From: Auritidibacter sp. Marseille-P8566
Lineage (GTDB): Bacteria; Actinomycetota; Actinomycetes; Actinomycetales; Microbacteriaceae
Assembly: GCA_945895375.1 (NCBI GenBank)
Contig: CAMDEE010000001.1
Location: forward strand, 218,248-282,247
Reading direction: 5' to 3'
Length of the DNA stretch: 64,000 nucleotides
Positions 20,383 through 29,474 of the stretch are shown here, in pieces; position 1 is the stretch's first letter, and every line of letters begins with the position of its first letter. The notes under the pieces are model-generated. The model had not been told where the DNA came from. It did no database searches and was given only the letters and a program-made list of their open reading frames with translations. A program made the position numbers and the translations under genes.

Positions 20383-21219
20383 ATGAAAGGAAATGAAGTG
20401 AAGTTTGGTTATTCAACAATTACCTGGGGTGGAGTAGTCGGGCATCCAGGCGGTGTGACCAGCATCAAGGATCTTTTCTATATGACCCATGGGGACACCA
20501 AGGCTGCTGTCAGGGACATCTCGGCGGCCGGCTATCAGGGCACCGAAGTATTTGACGGCAACCTTGCTGAGTTTGCAGAGAACCCAGAAGAACTTCTGTC
20601 GGTGCTTAGGGAAACAGGAGTTCAACTGGTTTCCGTTTACACTGGCGCAAACTTCATCTATGACGAGATTCTTGATGACGAACTCTACAAAGTAGAGCAG
20701 GCAGCATTGCTTGCCAAGAAGTTCGGCGCAAGTCGTTTAGTAGTTGGCGGTGGCGCTAAGCGTCCACATGGACCACACGCAGATGACTTCAAGAAAATTG
20801 GTCGTGGATTAGACATGGTTGCTGACATTGCCAGAACCCACGGTCTTGAGAGCAGCTTCCACCCGCACCTGGGAACCCTTTCAGAAACTCTAGATGGCTT
20901 CCACCAAATTATGGACGCCTGCTCAATCGGTTTCTGTCCAGACACCGCTCACCTAGTTGCCTCAGGAATTGACCCTGTCGTAGCTATCGATACTTACGGT
21001 GATCGCCTAAAGCACGTTCACTTCAAAGATTTTTCAACTAAGACTGGGCAGTTCACGCCGCTTGGTGAAGGTGACATAGATTTCGTCGCAGTTTTAGCTG
21101 CGATGAGAAGAGCCAGCTACGACAGTTGGCTATTGGTAGAACTAGATGCCTACGTGGGCGATCCTAAAACTGCCGCAGAAATAAGTAGAAAATATCTAGA
21201 ACAGCTGTTTGCCAACTAG
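20383..21219 (+). CDS. Sugar phosphate isomerase/epimerase (AP endonuclease-2 TIM barrel, IolE-like)
   Basis: KFGYSTITWGGV, FHPHLGTLSET, CPDTAHLVASG, HVHFKDF; internal GTG start at 20398 also possible. Confidence 0.8.
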   Translation: MKGNEVKFGYSTITWGGVVGHPGGVTSIKDLFYMTHGDTKAAVRDISAAGYQGTEVFDGNLAEFAENPEELLSVLRETGVQLVSVYTGANFIYDEILDDELYKVEQAALLAKKFGASRLVVGGGAKRPHGPHADDFKKIGRGLDMVADIARTHGLESSFHPHLGTLSETLDGFHQIMDACSIGFCPDTAHLVASGIDPVVAIDTYGDRLKHVHFKDFSTKTGQFTPLGEGDIDFVAVLAAMRRASYDSWLLVELDAYVGDPKTAAEISRKYLEQLFAN

Positions 21220-21263
21220 AGGTACCATCCATCCATCAAAATAAATTATCAAGGAGATCAATA

Positions 21264-22424
21264 ATGAAGAAACTGATAACAAGCATTGGAGTGAGTGCAG
21301 CTTTGATTTTTGCGCTTACTGCATGTTCGACCAGCGACAACAATGGGCAAAACAATGGCGTTGATAGCGCTATCGCCGCTCAAGTTGACGCTGCACTTGC
21401 AGCGCTAGAGGGCCAGGTACTCAGCCTCGGTCCTAACGGAGAATCACCATCTGACTTCGACAGCACAGAACTAACTGATGCTGAAGTGGAAGAGATCAAA
21501 GCAGGCAACTACACAGCTGCAATCGTTATGCACTACTCAGGTAACGACTGGTCAACTGCACAAATTGAAGGTCTCAAAGCCGAGTTCGCTCGTCTAGGAG
21601 TTGAAGTTGTGGCAGTTACCGACGCCGACTTTAAGCCAGAGAAGCAGGTTTCTGACATTGAAACTGTTATGGCACTAAAGCCAGACATCATCATTTCAAT
21701 CCCTACTGACCCAGTTGCAACTAAGGCTGCATTCCAAAAAGCTTCTGCTGCAGGGATCAAGCTAGTATTCATGGACAACGTTCCAGCCGACATGGTTGGT
21801 GGCGAGGACTATGTATCTGTAGTCTCAGCTGACAACAAGGGTAACGGAGCTGTTTCAGCACACCTATTCGCAAGAGCACTAAACGGTAAGGGCAAAGTCG
21901 GACTCATCTATCACGATGCTGACTTCTTTGTGACCAAGCAGCGTTACGAAGGTTTCAAGACTGCTCTATCTGAGTACCCAGGCATTGAAATTGTCGAAGA
22001 AAAGGGTATCGGCGGACCAGACTTTGCTGGAGATGCTCAAGCTGCAGCAACTGCAATGTTGACTAAGAACGCAGACCTAGATGGAATCTGGGGTGTTTGG
22101 GATGTTCCTGCTGAAGGTATCATGGCTGCAGCTCGCGAAGCTGGACGCACTGACCTAAAGATCGGTACTCAAGATCTAGGAACTAACGTTGCGATTCAAC
22201 TTGCCAAGCAGGAACTTATTGTTGGTCTTGGCGCACAACGTCCGTACGACCAGGGTGTTGCAGAAGCTCGTTTAGCTGCAGCAGCTTGTATCGGAAAGAC
22301 AGGACTACCTAACTTTGTAGCACTAGGAGCCCTACCTGTATCACACGAAAACGTACTTGAAGCATGGAAGACCGTCTACAGCGTAGACGCTCCAGAATCA
22401 GTTTCAAGCGTTTACAAAAAGTAA
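21264..22424 (+). CDS. Sugar ABC transporter substrate-binding lipoprotein
   Basis: Lipobox LTAC; ribose-binding-like fold; precedes ABC genes. Confidence 0.87.
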   Translation: MKKLITSIGVSAALIFALTACSTSDNNGQNNGVDSAIAAQVDAALAALEGQVLSLGPNGESPSDFDSTELTDAEVEEIKAGNYTAAIVMHYSGNDWSTAQIEGLKAEFARLGVEVVAVTDADFKPEKQVSDIETVMALKPDIIISIPTDPVATKAAFQKASAAGIKLVFMDNVPADMVGGEDYVSVVSADNKGNGAVSAHLFARALNGKGKVGLIYHDADFFVTKQRYEGFKTALSEYPGIEIVEEKGIGGPDFAGDAQAAATAMLTKNADLDGIWGVWDVPAEGIMAAAREAGRTDLKIGTQDLGTNVAIQLAKQELIVGLGAQRPYDQGVAEARLAAAACIGKTGLPNFVALGALPVSHENVLEAWKTVYSVDAPESVSSVYKK

Positions 22425-22435
22425 CAAAAAGAACC

Positions 22436-22465
22436 AGAGGGCTGGGAGTATACCCCCAGCCCTCT
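22436..22465 (+). promoter_or_regulatory. Intercistronic hairpin downstream of the substrate-binding protein gene
   Basis: AGAGGGCTGGG-agtatacc-CCCAGCCCTCT, 11-bp perfect stem, without a clear T tract. Confidence 0.7.
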
Positions 22466-22513
22466 GTACCACCCATCCATCTGGGTACTTACTAGTTTAG
22501 GCAAGGAAATCAA

Positions 22514-23707
22514 ATGAGAAAAATCAACGTAGGACTTATCGGTGGCGGTTTCATGGGTAAGGCACACTCACTGGCTTATTCGGCTGTACCCATGTTTTTC
22601 TGGCCAACCGAACTTGTGCCGGTCAAGCACACGGTCGCGGAATTTAATGACAAGATGGCTGAAGATGCAGCAGCCAGGTTCGGATTTGAAAATTCAACAT
22701 CAGACTGGAACACAATCATCAATAACCCAGAGATTGATCTTGTTGATATCGCCACTCCAAACAACTCACATGCACAAATTGCTATCGCGGCCCTGAAGGC
22801 AGGCAAGCATGTTATTTGTGAAAAGCCTTTAGCTCGCACCGTTGAAGAAGCGGCCCTGATGTATGAAGCAGCACGGAACTCTGACCGCGTAAACATGGTT
22901 GCATTTAACTACCGAAGAACTCCTGCTGTTGCTTTAGCTAAGCGATACATCGACGAAGGTGCCATTGGCAAAGTTATTAACTTCAGAGCCACCTATCTCC
23001 AAGACTGGTCAGCAGATCCGAACTCACCTCTTTCTTGGCGATTCCAGAAAGATATTGCAGGTTCTGGAGCTATAGGCGACATCCTCACTCACGTATTAGA
23101 CATGGCTCGATATTTAGCTGGCGAGGTTACCGAAGTATCAGCGATTACAAACCACATCATCACTGAGAGACCATTGCAGCAATCAGGTGCAGATTCGCTT
23201 GGAAACTCTAAGGGTGGCTCAGATGCACCTAAAGGAAAAGTAGACGTTGAAGACGAAGTGCTCTCACTTCTAAAGTTTGCTAATGGTGCAATCGGGTCCG
23301 TTGAAGCAACCAGAAATGCCTGGGGTAGGAACAACTTCATCACCCTAGAGATTCATGGTTCAGAAGGTTCAATTGCCTTCAACTATGAGAACAGGGATCA
23401 ATTAGAAGTTTGCTTCAAGTCTGACGAAGGTGACCGCAGAGGTTTCCGAACTGTATACACAGGACCTAATCACCCAAACGGTGAGAGCTTATGGCCAATC
23501 CCGGCTCTGGGTATTGGTTACGGCGAAACCAAGATCATTGAAGCGCATGACCTATTCAAAGCAATTGCTGGTGAAGAACCTGTACGCCCTGACTTTGGTG
23601 ATGGCTACCAAGTTGCACTTATCGATGATGCAATTGCCCGTTCGGCGCAGACTGGTCAATGGACTAAGGTTCCGCAACTAAACCGCGAAACTGGCCAGAT
23701 TTCCTAG
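22514..23707 (+). CDS. Gfo/Idh/MocA-family oxidoreductase
   Basis: VGLIGGGFMGKAHSLAY, HVICEKPLA. Confidence 0.88.
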   Translation: MRKINVGLIGGGFMGKAHSLAYSAVPMFFWPTELVPVKHTVAEFNDKMAEDAAARFGFENSTSDWNTIINNPEIDLVDIATPNNSHAQIAIAALKAGKHVICEKPLARTVEEAALMYEAARNSDRVNMVAFNYRRTPAVALAKRYIDEGAIGKVINFRATYLQDWSADPNSPLSWRFQKDIAGSGAIGDILTHVLDMARYLAGEVTEVSAITNHIITERPLQQSGADSLGNSKGGSDAPKGKVDVEDEVLSLLKFANGAIGSVEATRNAWGRNNFITLEIHGSEGSIAFNYENRDQLEVCFKSDEGDRRGFRTVYTGPNHPNGESLWPIPALGIGYGETKIIEAHDLFKAIAGEEPVRPDFGDGYQVALIDDAIARSAQTGQWTKVPQLNRETGQIS

Positions 23708-23710
23708 ATC

Positions 23711-25219
23711 ATGACAACAGCCAATTCACCAGCTATTGAGATGCGGGGTATCGAGAAATCTTTCGGTACAAACCCAGTCTTGAAGAACGTCGACTTCAGC
23801 GTAACTGTTGGTGAAGTCCACGCTCTAGCTGGTGAAAACGGTGCTGGTAAATCAACTCTGATGAAAATTCTTCAGGGTGTGTATCAGAAGGATGCTGGCG
23901 AGATTCTCGTTTCAAGTCAAGTAACTGAGATTGAAGACACCTTTGCAGCTAGAAGAGCGGGTATTGGCATGGTCTTCCAAGAGTTTTCTTTGATACCTAG
24001 TCTTACAGTGGCTCAAAACATATTTCTAACCAATGAGCCAACTAAGTTCGGTTTGATAGACGATGCAAAAGCTAAGGCACTCGCACTTGGCATATTTAAA
24101 GAAATGGAAGTTGAAGTCGATCCTTCCAGGACTGTTGAATCAATGCCAACTGCACTTTGGCAATTAACTGAGATCGCAAAAGCGCTAGCTCAAAACGCCA
24201 AGGTCCTAATCATGGATGAACCAACTGCTTCTCTTGCTAAGCATGAGGCTGAGGGACTTTTTGCCCTGATCGAAAGACTAAAGGCAAAAGGAATTGCTAT
24301 TGTTTACATCTCACACCGCATGGATGAGATTTACCGTATTGCCAATCGCATTACTGTGTTGCGCGACGGTTCAAGAGTGCTGACAGAGTCTCTAAAGAAG
24401 GTGTCTCCAGAACAAATTGTTGAGGCAATCGTTGGACGTAAGTCAGCAGCTCATCTAGTTCACAAGAGTAGGGCTGACAAGATCTCAAGCCAAATTGCAC
24501 TGGACGTCAAGAACCTCTCTTCTGGACCTAAGCTGCAGAATGTCTCCTTACAGTTACGTCGCGGAGAGATTTTAGGACTAGCTGGCCTTATGGGTTCGGG
24601 AAGAACCGAACTGGTCAATACACTTTTCGGAATCTTGAAACCAACTTCAGGAACTATCTCCATCAATGGGAAATTAGTAGATATCTCTTCGCCAAAACGA
24701 GCTATTGATAACCGCATAGCCCTAGTACCCGAAGATCGCAGATCTCAGGGGCTTGTTCTAGACCACCCAGTTACGGAAAACCTCACTCTTCCCCTGTTGG
24801 ACGATCTCAAGAGCAGCGGCTTGTTATCAAAGAAGAAGATTGCGGTTAAGAGTAAAGAGATCATTGACCAATTTGATATAAAACTGGCACATCCGAGCAT
24901 CCGCGTTAGCTCTCTATCAGGCGGTAACCAGCAGAAAGTCGTTATCGGCAAATGGTTGGGGACGAATCCAGAGATCCTTTTGATGGATGAGCCAACCGCT
25001 GGAGTTGATATCGGTACCAAGAGTGAGATTTTGGATTTGGTAAGAAGGATTGCTGATAGCGGCAAATCAGTCATTCTGGTTTCCTCGGAACTTCCTGAGC
25101 TGCTATCTGTTTCAGATCGCATCTTGGTTCTTAAAGATGGCCACGTTTCAAAAAGCCTCAATCGCGACGAAATCCCAAGCGAAGAATTTTTACAACTAGC
25201 AATTCAAGGAGCAGCATGA
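23711..25219 (+). CDS. Sugar ABC transporter ATP-binding protein (RbsA-like, two NBDs)
   Basis: GENGAGKSTLMKIL, VLIMDEPTASL, LSGGNQQKVVIGKWL. Confidence 0.92.
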   Translation: MTTANSPAIEMRGIEKSFGTNPVLKNVDFSVTVGEVHALAGENGAGKSTLMKILQGVYQKDAGEILVSSQVTEIEDTFAARRAGIGMVFQEFSLIPSLTVAQNIFLTNEPTKFGLIDDAKAKALALGIFKEMEVEVDPSRTVESMPTALWQLTEIAKALAQNAKVLIMDEPTASLAKHEAEGLFALIERLKAKGIAIVYISHRMDEIYRIANRITVLRDGSRVLTESLKKVSPEQIVEAIVGRKSAAHLVHKSRADKISSQIALDVKNLSSGPKLQNVSLQLRRGEILGLAGLMGSGRTELVNTLFGILKPTSGTISINGKLVDISSPKRAIDNRIALVPEDRRSQGLVLDHPVTENLTLPLLDDLKSSGLLSKKKIAVKSKEIIDQFDIKLAHPSIRVSSLSGGNQQKVVIGKWLGTNPEILLMDEPTAGVDIGTKSEILDLVRRIADSGKSVILVSSELPELLSVSDRILVLKDGHVSKSLNRDEIPSEEFLQLAIQGAA

Positions 25220-26178
25220 GCACAAAAACTACAACTGGTCTAGCGTTGAATCGATTGAAGAGATTCGAGTGGCAACAAAACATTATCTACATAGGTTTTG
25301 CTGCTGTATTTATTCTGTTCGCGGTGCTGTTGGCCGATTCAGGGTTTACTAGCCCAAATAACTTGCTGAACATTTTTAGGCAAACAGCAACCATTTCAAT
25401 AATGGCTGTGGCTATGACGTATGTTATTGCTGCGGCAGAGATTGATCTGAGCATCGGCTCAGTTGCTGGTCTTGCTGCTGTGGTCTCTGCGATGACAATA
25501 GATAGCTTTGGCCTTATCCCTGGCATAGCAGCTGGCCTGGCAGTAGGAGCCATAGCTGGGGCAATCAGTGGTGGGCTTGTCGCTTGGCTGAAAGTACCAT
25601 CATTTCTGGTAACTCTTGGAATGCTAGGTCTCGTTGTTGGTGTCGCTCGTTGGATTACAGAATCAGCTCCAATTCCAATTGCTGATCAAACCTTCATTGC
25701 AATTTTTGGTGGAGCCGATTTAGGTCCGATACCTGGTTTGCTAATTTGGGTCGCTGCGGCAGTGAGCATAGGAGCGATTGTTATGAACAAAACAAAGTTC
25801 GGTCGTCACGTCCGAGCAACCGGTGGAAACCTAGTGGCTGCTGGATACACCGGGGTGAAGACAGCAAGAATCAAATTCATGGTTCTATTGCTTTCTGGAG
25901 TGGTCGCATCACTAGCAGGAATGCTTTATGCAGGCCGTTTACAGTCTGGAAGATTCCAGTGGGGGACGGGAGATGAGTTGTCAGTTATCGCTGCAGTGAT
26001 TCTTGGTGGCACCAGCTTGTTTGGTGGACGAGGAATGGTAGTTGGGTCACTGTTCGGAGCTTTATTTATTGGTCTTATCAATAATGGGCTAATTCTGGCT
26101 GGCCTTGATGTTAGCCAACAACAGGTAGTCAGAGGCGCGATCATAATTCTCGCAGTGGCATTGTCGAGAAAGAAGTAA
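25216..26178 (+). CDS. Sugar ABC transporter permease (RbsC-like)
   Basis: Polytopic; AAEIDLSIGSVAGL, GGNLVAAGYTGV, ILGGTSLFGGRG. Confidence 0.91.
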   Translation: MSTKTTTGLALNRLKRFEWQQNIIYIGFAAVFILFAVLLADSGFTSPNNLLNIFRQTATISIMAVAMTYVIAAAEIDLSIGSVAGLAAVVSAMTIDSFGLIPGIAAGLAVGAIAGAISGGLVAWLKVPSFLVTLGMLGLVVGVARWITESAPIPIADQTFIAIFGGADLGPIPGLLIWVAAAVSIGAIVMNKTKFGRHVRATGGNLVAAGYTGVKTARIKFMVLLLSGVVASLAGMLYAGRLQSGRFQWGTGDELSVIAAVILGGTSLFGGRGMVVGSLFGALFIGLINNGLILAGLDVSQQQVVRGAIIILAVALSRKK

Positions 26179-26182
26179 AACT

Positions 26183-27304
26183 ATGCAAACAAAACTTAGA
26201 GCTGGAATTATTGGAACTGGATTTATCGCTACCGTTCATATCCGGGCAATTCGAAATTCAGGGCATGAATTAGTCGCGATTGCTGGTTCTAGCGCAGAGT
26301 CAGCGACAGTCGTTGCTCAAAAGTTCAACATACCCAAAGTGTTTTCAACCTGGCAAGAACTCGTTTTATCGCCAGACGTTGATGTGGTGCACATCTGCAC
26401 ACCTAATGAATTGCATGCTGAAATTTGTATAGCTGCTGCCAAGGCAAACAAACAGATTGTCTGTGAGAAACCGATCTCTGTGAACGGCCAAGAAGCTAAC
26501 GCTATAGAAGCTGCAGTTCTAAATAGTGGTGTTGGCTTTGCGGTTCCATTTGCCTATCGCTTTTACCCGATAGTTAGAGAGATGCGGGCAAGACTCCTAA
26601 ATGGCGAGGCAGGGTCAGTTCACCAAATGCATGGCAACTACTTGCAAGATTGGCTAGCAGATTCAACCTCGGATAACTGGAGAGTCGACTCTGTAGCTGG
26701 AGGTAAGTCAAGAGCTTTCGCTGATGTCGGCACACACTGGTGCGACCTGATGGAGTTTGTAACAGGTGATCGAATAGCTCGCCTAACCGCCAACACAAGC
26801 AAGGCTTATCAAGAGCGTAATGGCGTGAAGGTTCAAACAGAAGATATAGCAAACATAATCTTTGAAACCGTTGGCGGTGCGACAGGCGCATTAACGGTGA
26901 GCCAAGTTTCTCTTGGTCGCAAAAATCAACTGCTAATTGAAGTAGATGGCTCGAAGGCTTCGTATACCTTCAATCAAGAGAGCCCAGACACCTTGCTGAT
27001 TGGTGGGAGAGAGTCAAACCAAATCATTATGCGTGGCAATGACACTTTAACTTCCGCTGATGGCAAGCGACTCTCGCTACTACCATCTGGTCATCCTCAG
27101 GGCTATCAGGATGCATTCAATGCTTTCATCTCTGATGCTTATGACGAGTTTCAAGGAAAGATGGTTGTAGGCGTGCCAGGATTGCGGGATGGACTTCGTT
27201 CCGCTTTCCTAATAGAAGCGGTTCTGTTATCAGCTGAAAGTAAGACCTGGGTAAATGTGCGAGAAGCCTCAGGCCAAAGTCAGACTAAAATGTTGGCAAG
27301 CTAA
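26183..27304 (+). CDS. Gfo/Idh/MocA-family oxidoreductase
   Basis: GIIGTGFIATVHIRAI, QIVCEKPIS. Confidence 0.87.
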   Translation: MQTKLRAGIIGTGFIATVHIRAIRNSGHELVAIAGSSAESATVVAQKFNIPKVFSTWQELVLSPDVDVVHICTPNELHAEICIAAAKANKQIVCEKPISVNGQEANAIEAAVLNSGVGFAVPFAYRFYPIVREMRARLLNGEAGSVHQMHGNYLQDWLADSTSDNWRVDSVAGGKSRAFADVGTHWCDLMEFVTGDRIARLTANTSKAYQERNGVKVQTEDIANIIFETVGGATGALTVSQVSLGRKNQLLIEVDGSKASYTFNQESPDTLLIGGRESNQIIMRGNDTLTSADGKRLSLLPSGHPQGYQDAFNAFISDAYDEFQGKMVVGVPGLRDGLRSAFLIEAVLLSAESKTWVNVREASGQSQTKMLAS

Positions 27305-27319
27305 TAAAAGGTTAGGCAG

Positions 27320-28327
27320 ATGACTCGTCCAGTAACACTATTCACAGGTCAATGGGCAGATCTCACGCTAGAGGAAGTAGCAAAGCTGGCAAGCGGGTGG
27401 GGCTATGACGGCTTAGAGATTGCTTGTAGCGCTGAGCACCTTGATGTTTGGCGAGCTGCCGAGGACGATGCTTATGTTCGAGAACGCTTGGCGATATTAG
27501 ACAAATACAATCTCAAACTCTATGCAATTTCAAATCACCTTAAAGGGCAAGCAGTTTGTGATAACCCAATCGACTTCAGGCATCAAAGTATTGTTGGTGC
27601 CAAAGTTTGGGGAGATGGTGACGCCGAGGGAGTGCGTCAGCGAGCTGCGCAAGAGATGAAACTCACAGCAATTGCAGCACGAAAGCTAGGAGTGGACACT
27701 GTGGTGGGATTCACAGGTTCTTCTATCTGGCAATACGTAGCTATGTTTCCTCCGGTATCTAAAGAAGTAATAGAAGCTGGCTACCAAGATTTTGCTGATC
27801 GTTGGAATCCAATCATGGATGTTTATGATTCTGAAGGTGTTCGCTTCGCTCTTGAAGTCCATCCATCAGAAATTGCATATGACTACTACACAACAGTGAG
27901 AACTCTGAGCGCAATTGACAACCGTAAAGCATTTGGCCTGAACTGGGATCCAAGCCACATGCATTGGCAAGACATAGATCCTGTAAATTTCATTCTTGAC
28001 TTTGCCGATCGCATCTATCACGTTGACTGTAAAGATACCTTTGTAAGAAAGCAGGATGGCAGAGTTGGCCGATTGGGCTCTCACCTAGGCTGGGACGACC
28101 CTAAACGAGGCTGGACATTTGTTTCAACTGGTAGAGGGCAAATTGACTGGGAGTCTTCCTTCCGCGCCTTGAACACAATTGGTTACAAAGGTCCAATTTC
28201 AGTGGAGTGGGAGGATGCAGGAATGGATCGACTTCATGGAGCCGAAGAAGCTCTTGGTTTTGTAAGATCACTTCTCTGGAAAACTCCAGACGCCTCATTT
28301 GATTCAGTTTTCAATCAAGACAAGTAA
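27320..28327 (+). CDS. Sugar phosphate isomerase/epimerase (TIM barrel)
   Basis: TLFTGQWADLTLEEVAKLASGWGYDGLEIAC, LNWDPSHMHWQ, HVDCKDT, GRGQIDW. Confidence 0.85.
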   Translation: MTRPVTLFTGQWADLTLEEVAKLASGWGYDGLEIACSAEHLDVWRAAEDDAYVRERLAILDKYNLKLYAISNHLKGQAVCDNPIDFRHQSIVGAKVWGDGDAEGVRQRAAQEMKLTAIAARKLGVDTVVGFTGSSIWQYVAMFPPVSKEVIEAGYQDFADRWNPIMDVYDSEGVRFALEVHPSEIAYDYYTTVRTLSAIDNRKAFGLNWDPSHMHWQDIDPVNFILDFADRIYHVDCKDTFVRKQDGRVGRLGSHLGWDDPKRGWTFVSTGRGQIDWESSFRALNTIGYKGPISVEWEDAGMDRLHGAEEALGFVRSLLWKTPDASFDSVFNQDK

Positions 28328-28342
28328 ACAGAACTGCTAACC

Positions 28343-28669
28343 GTGTCCGAGATCTGCACAGTGGTGGCAATATTCACTCCCAAACCTGAGTTTTACTCAG
28401 ATGTCCGAGCTTTGTTATTTGAAGTAACTCCAAAAGTCCATGATGAGCCTGGTTGTGAGTTCTACACAATGAATGAAGACGTTCAAGGTCGCTTGGTTCA
28501 TATAGAAGCCTGGACAACTAAACAACACTGGCTTGATCACATGCAGCAACAAACTGTGAGAGATATTCTCCAAGGAGTGGACGGCAAGCTCTCCAAAGAC
28601 ATTGAAGTTTTTGAACTTTATAACGTTCCCACTGGTACAAGCGGTAAAGGAACAATCACTTCTACTTAG
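28343..28669 (+). CDS. Antibiotic biosynthesis monooxygenase (ABM)-domain protein
   Basis: CTVVAIFTPKPEF...HDEPGCEFYTMNED, ~108 aa; GTG start. Confidence 0.75.
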   Translation: MSEICTVVAIFTPKPEFYSDVRALLFEVTPKVHDEPGCEFYTMNEDVQGRLVHIEAWTTKQHWLDHMQQQTVRDILQGVDGKLSKDIEVFELYNVPTGTSGKGTITST

Positions 28670-28716
28670 TACGACAACTAAAGACTTATATGGGCACTGT
28701 TCACTAACCTAGAGGT

Positions 28717-29109
28717 ATGTCCAGACGACGAATCAAACACGATGACGGCATTGACGCAATCAATGCAGTGATTCGAGCCAAAAAACAAGCAAATGAACTT
28801 AAGCCGACAGATCCACTATTTGCTACCGCGGTTAGATATCTTCTTGAAGAACTTGCTGAAGTTGCACCAGGCAATTCAGTTGAAGTTAGAGTTCCTCCTC
28901 TAGGAGCTACTCAATGCATCGAAGGGCCTAGACACACCAGAGGAACTCCACCGAATGTTGTTGAGCTATCTCCTAGGGTTTGGTTTGATTTGGCTCTTGG
29001 CAACTTGAGTTGGGAGTCGGCGGTTACAGAACACCTAGTTAGTTCTAGCGGAGTAAGGGCATCTTTGGAAGAAGTATTGCCGCTAACCTTGAAGCATGTC
29101 CAACGATAA
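28717..29109 (+). CDS. Sterol carrier family-like protein
   Basis: [30 protein letters not shown] resembles the actinobacterial family often near purF. Confidence 0.7.
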   Translation: MSRRRIKHDDGIDAINAVIRAKKQANELKPTDPLFATAVRYLLEELAEVAPGNSVEVRVPPLGATQCIEGPRHTRGTPPNVVELSPRVWFDLALGNLSWESAVTEHLVSSSGVRASLEEVLPLTLKHVQR

Positions 29110-29371
29110 AACTGAGACGGTAAAGATCCGTCGAGCACCTAAGTTCATCCCCTTTATGCTCACTGGAGTGTTGCTAGGCGGGGTCGTGGCGATTATCTTG
29201 TCTCTTTCTATAACTGCAGAAGTAGGGCGAACAGCAGGCTTCATAACCCAGCTTCTGGTCTATTGCTTAGGCCTAGGAGCAGGACTTGGAGTGGTGGCAG
29301 CAGTTATATTTGATGCCCTAACAGCACGCAAACTCAAAGACGTGCAAGTCTCCAAAACCTCCTCCAACTAG
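29096..29371 (+). CDS. Hypothetical membrane protein
   Basis: ORF with two TM segments, overlaps upstream gene. Confidence 0.6.
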   Translation: MSNDKTETVKIRRAPKFIPFMLTGVLLGGVVAIILSLSITAEVGRTAGFITQLLVYCLGLGAGLGVVAAVIFDALTARKLKDVQVSKTSSN

Positions 29372-29474
29372 CCCGCTAAACTATGAACGTAACGCCAAGT
29401 ATTTGGCGACAAAGACGTCAAACACTTGATAATTACAAGCACGCAACCCCCACTCGTAGAGACGGAAACTGCCC

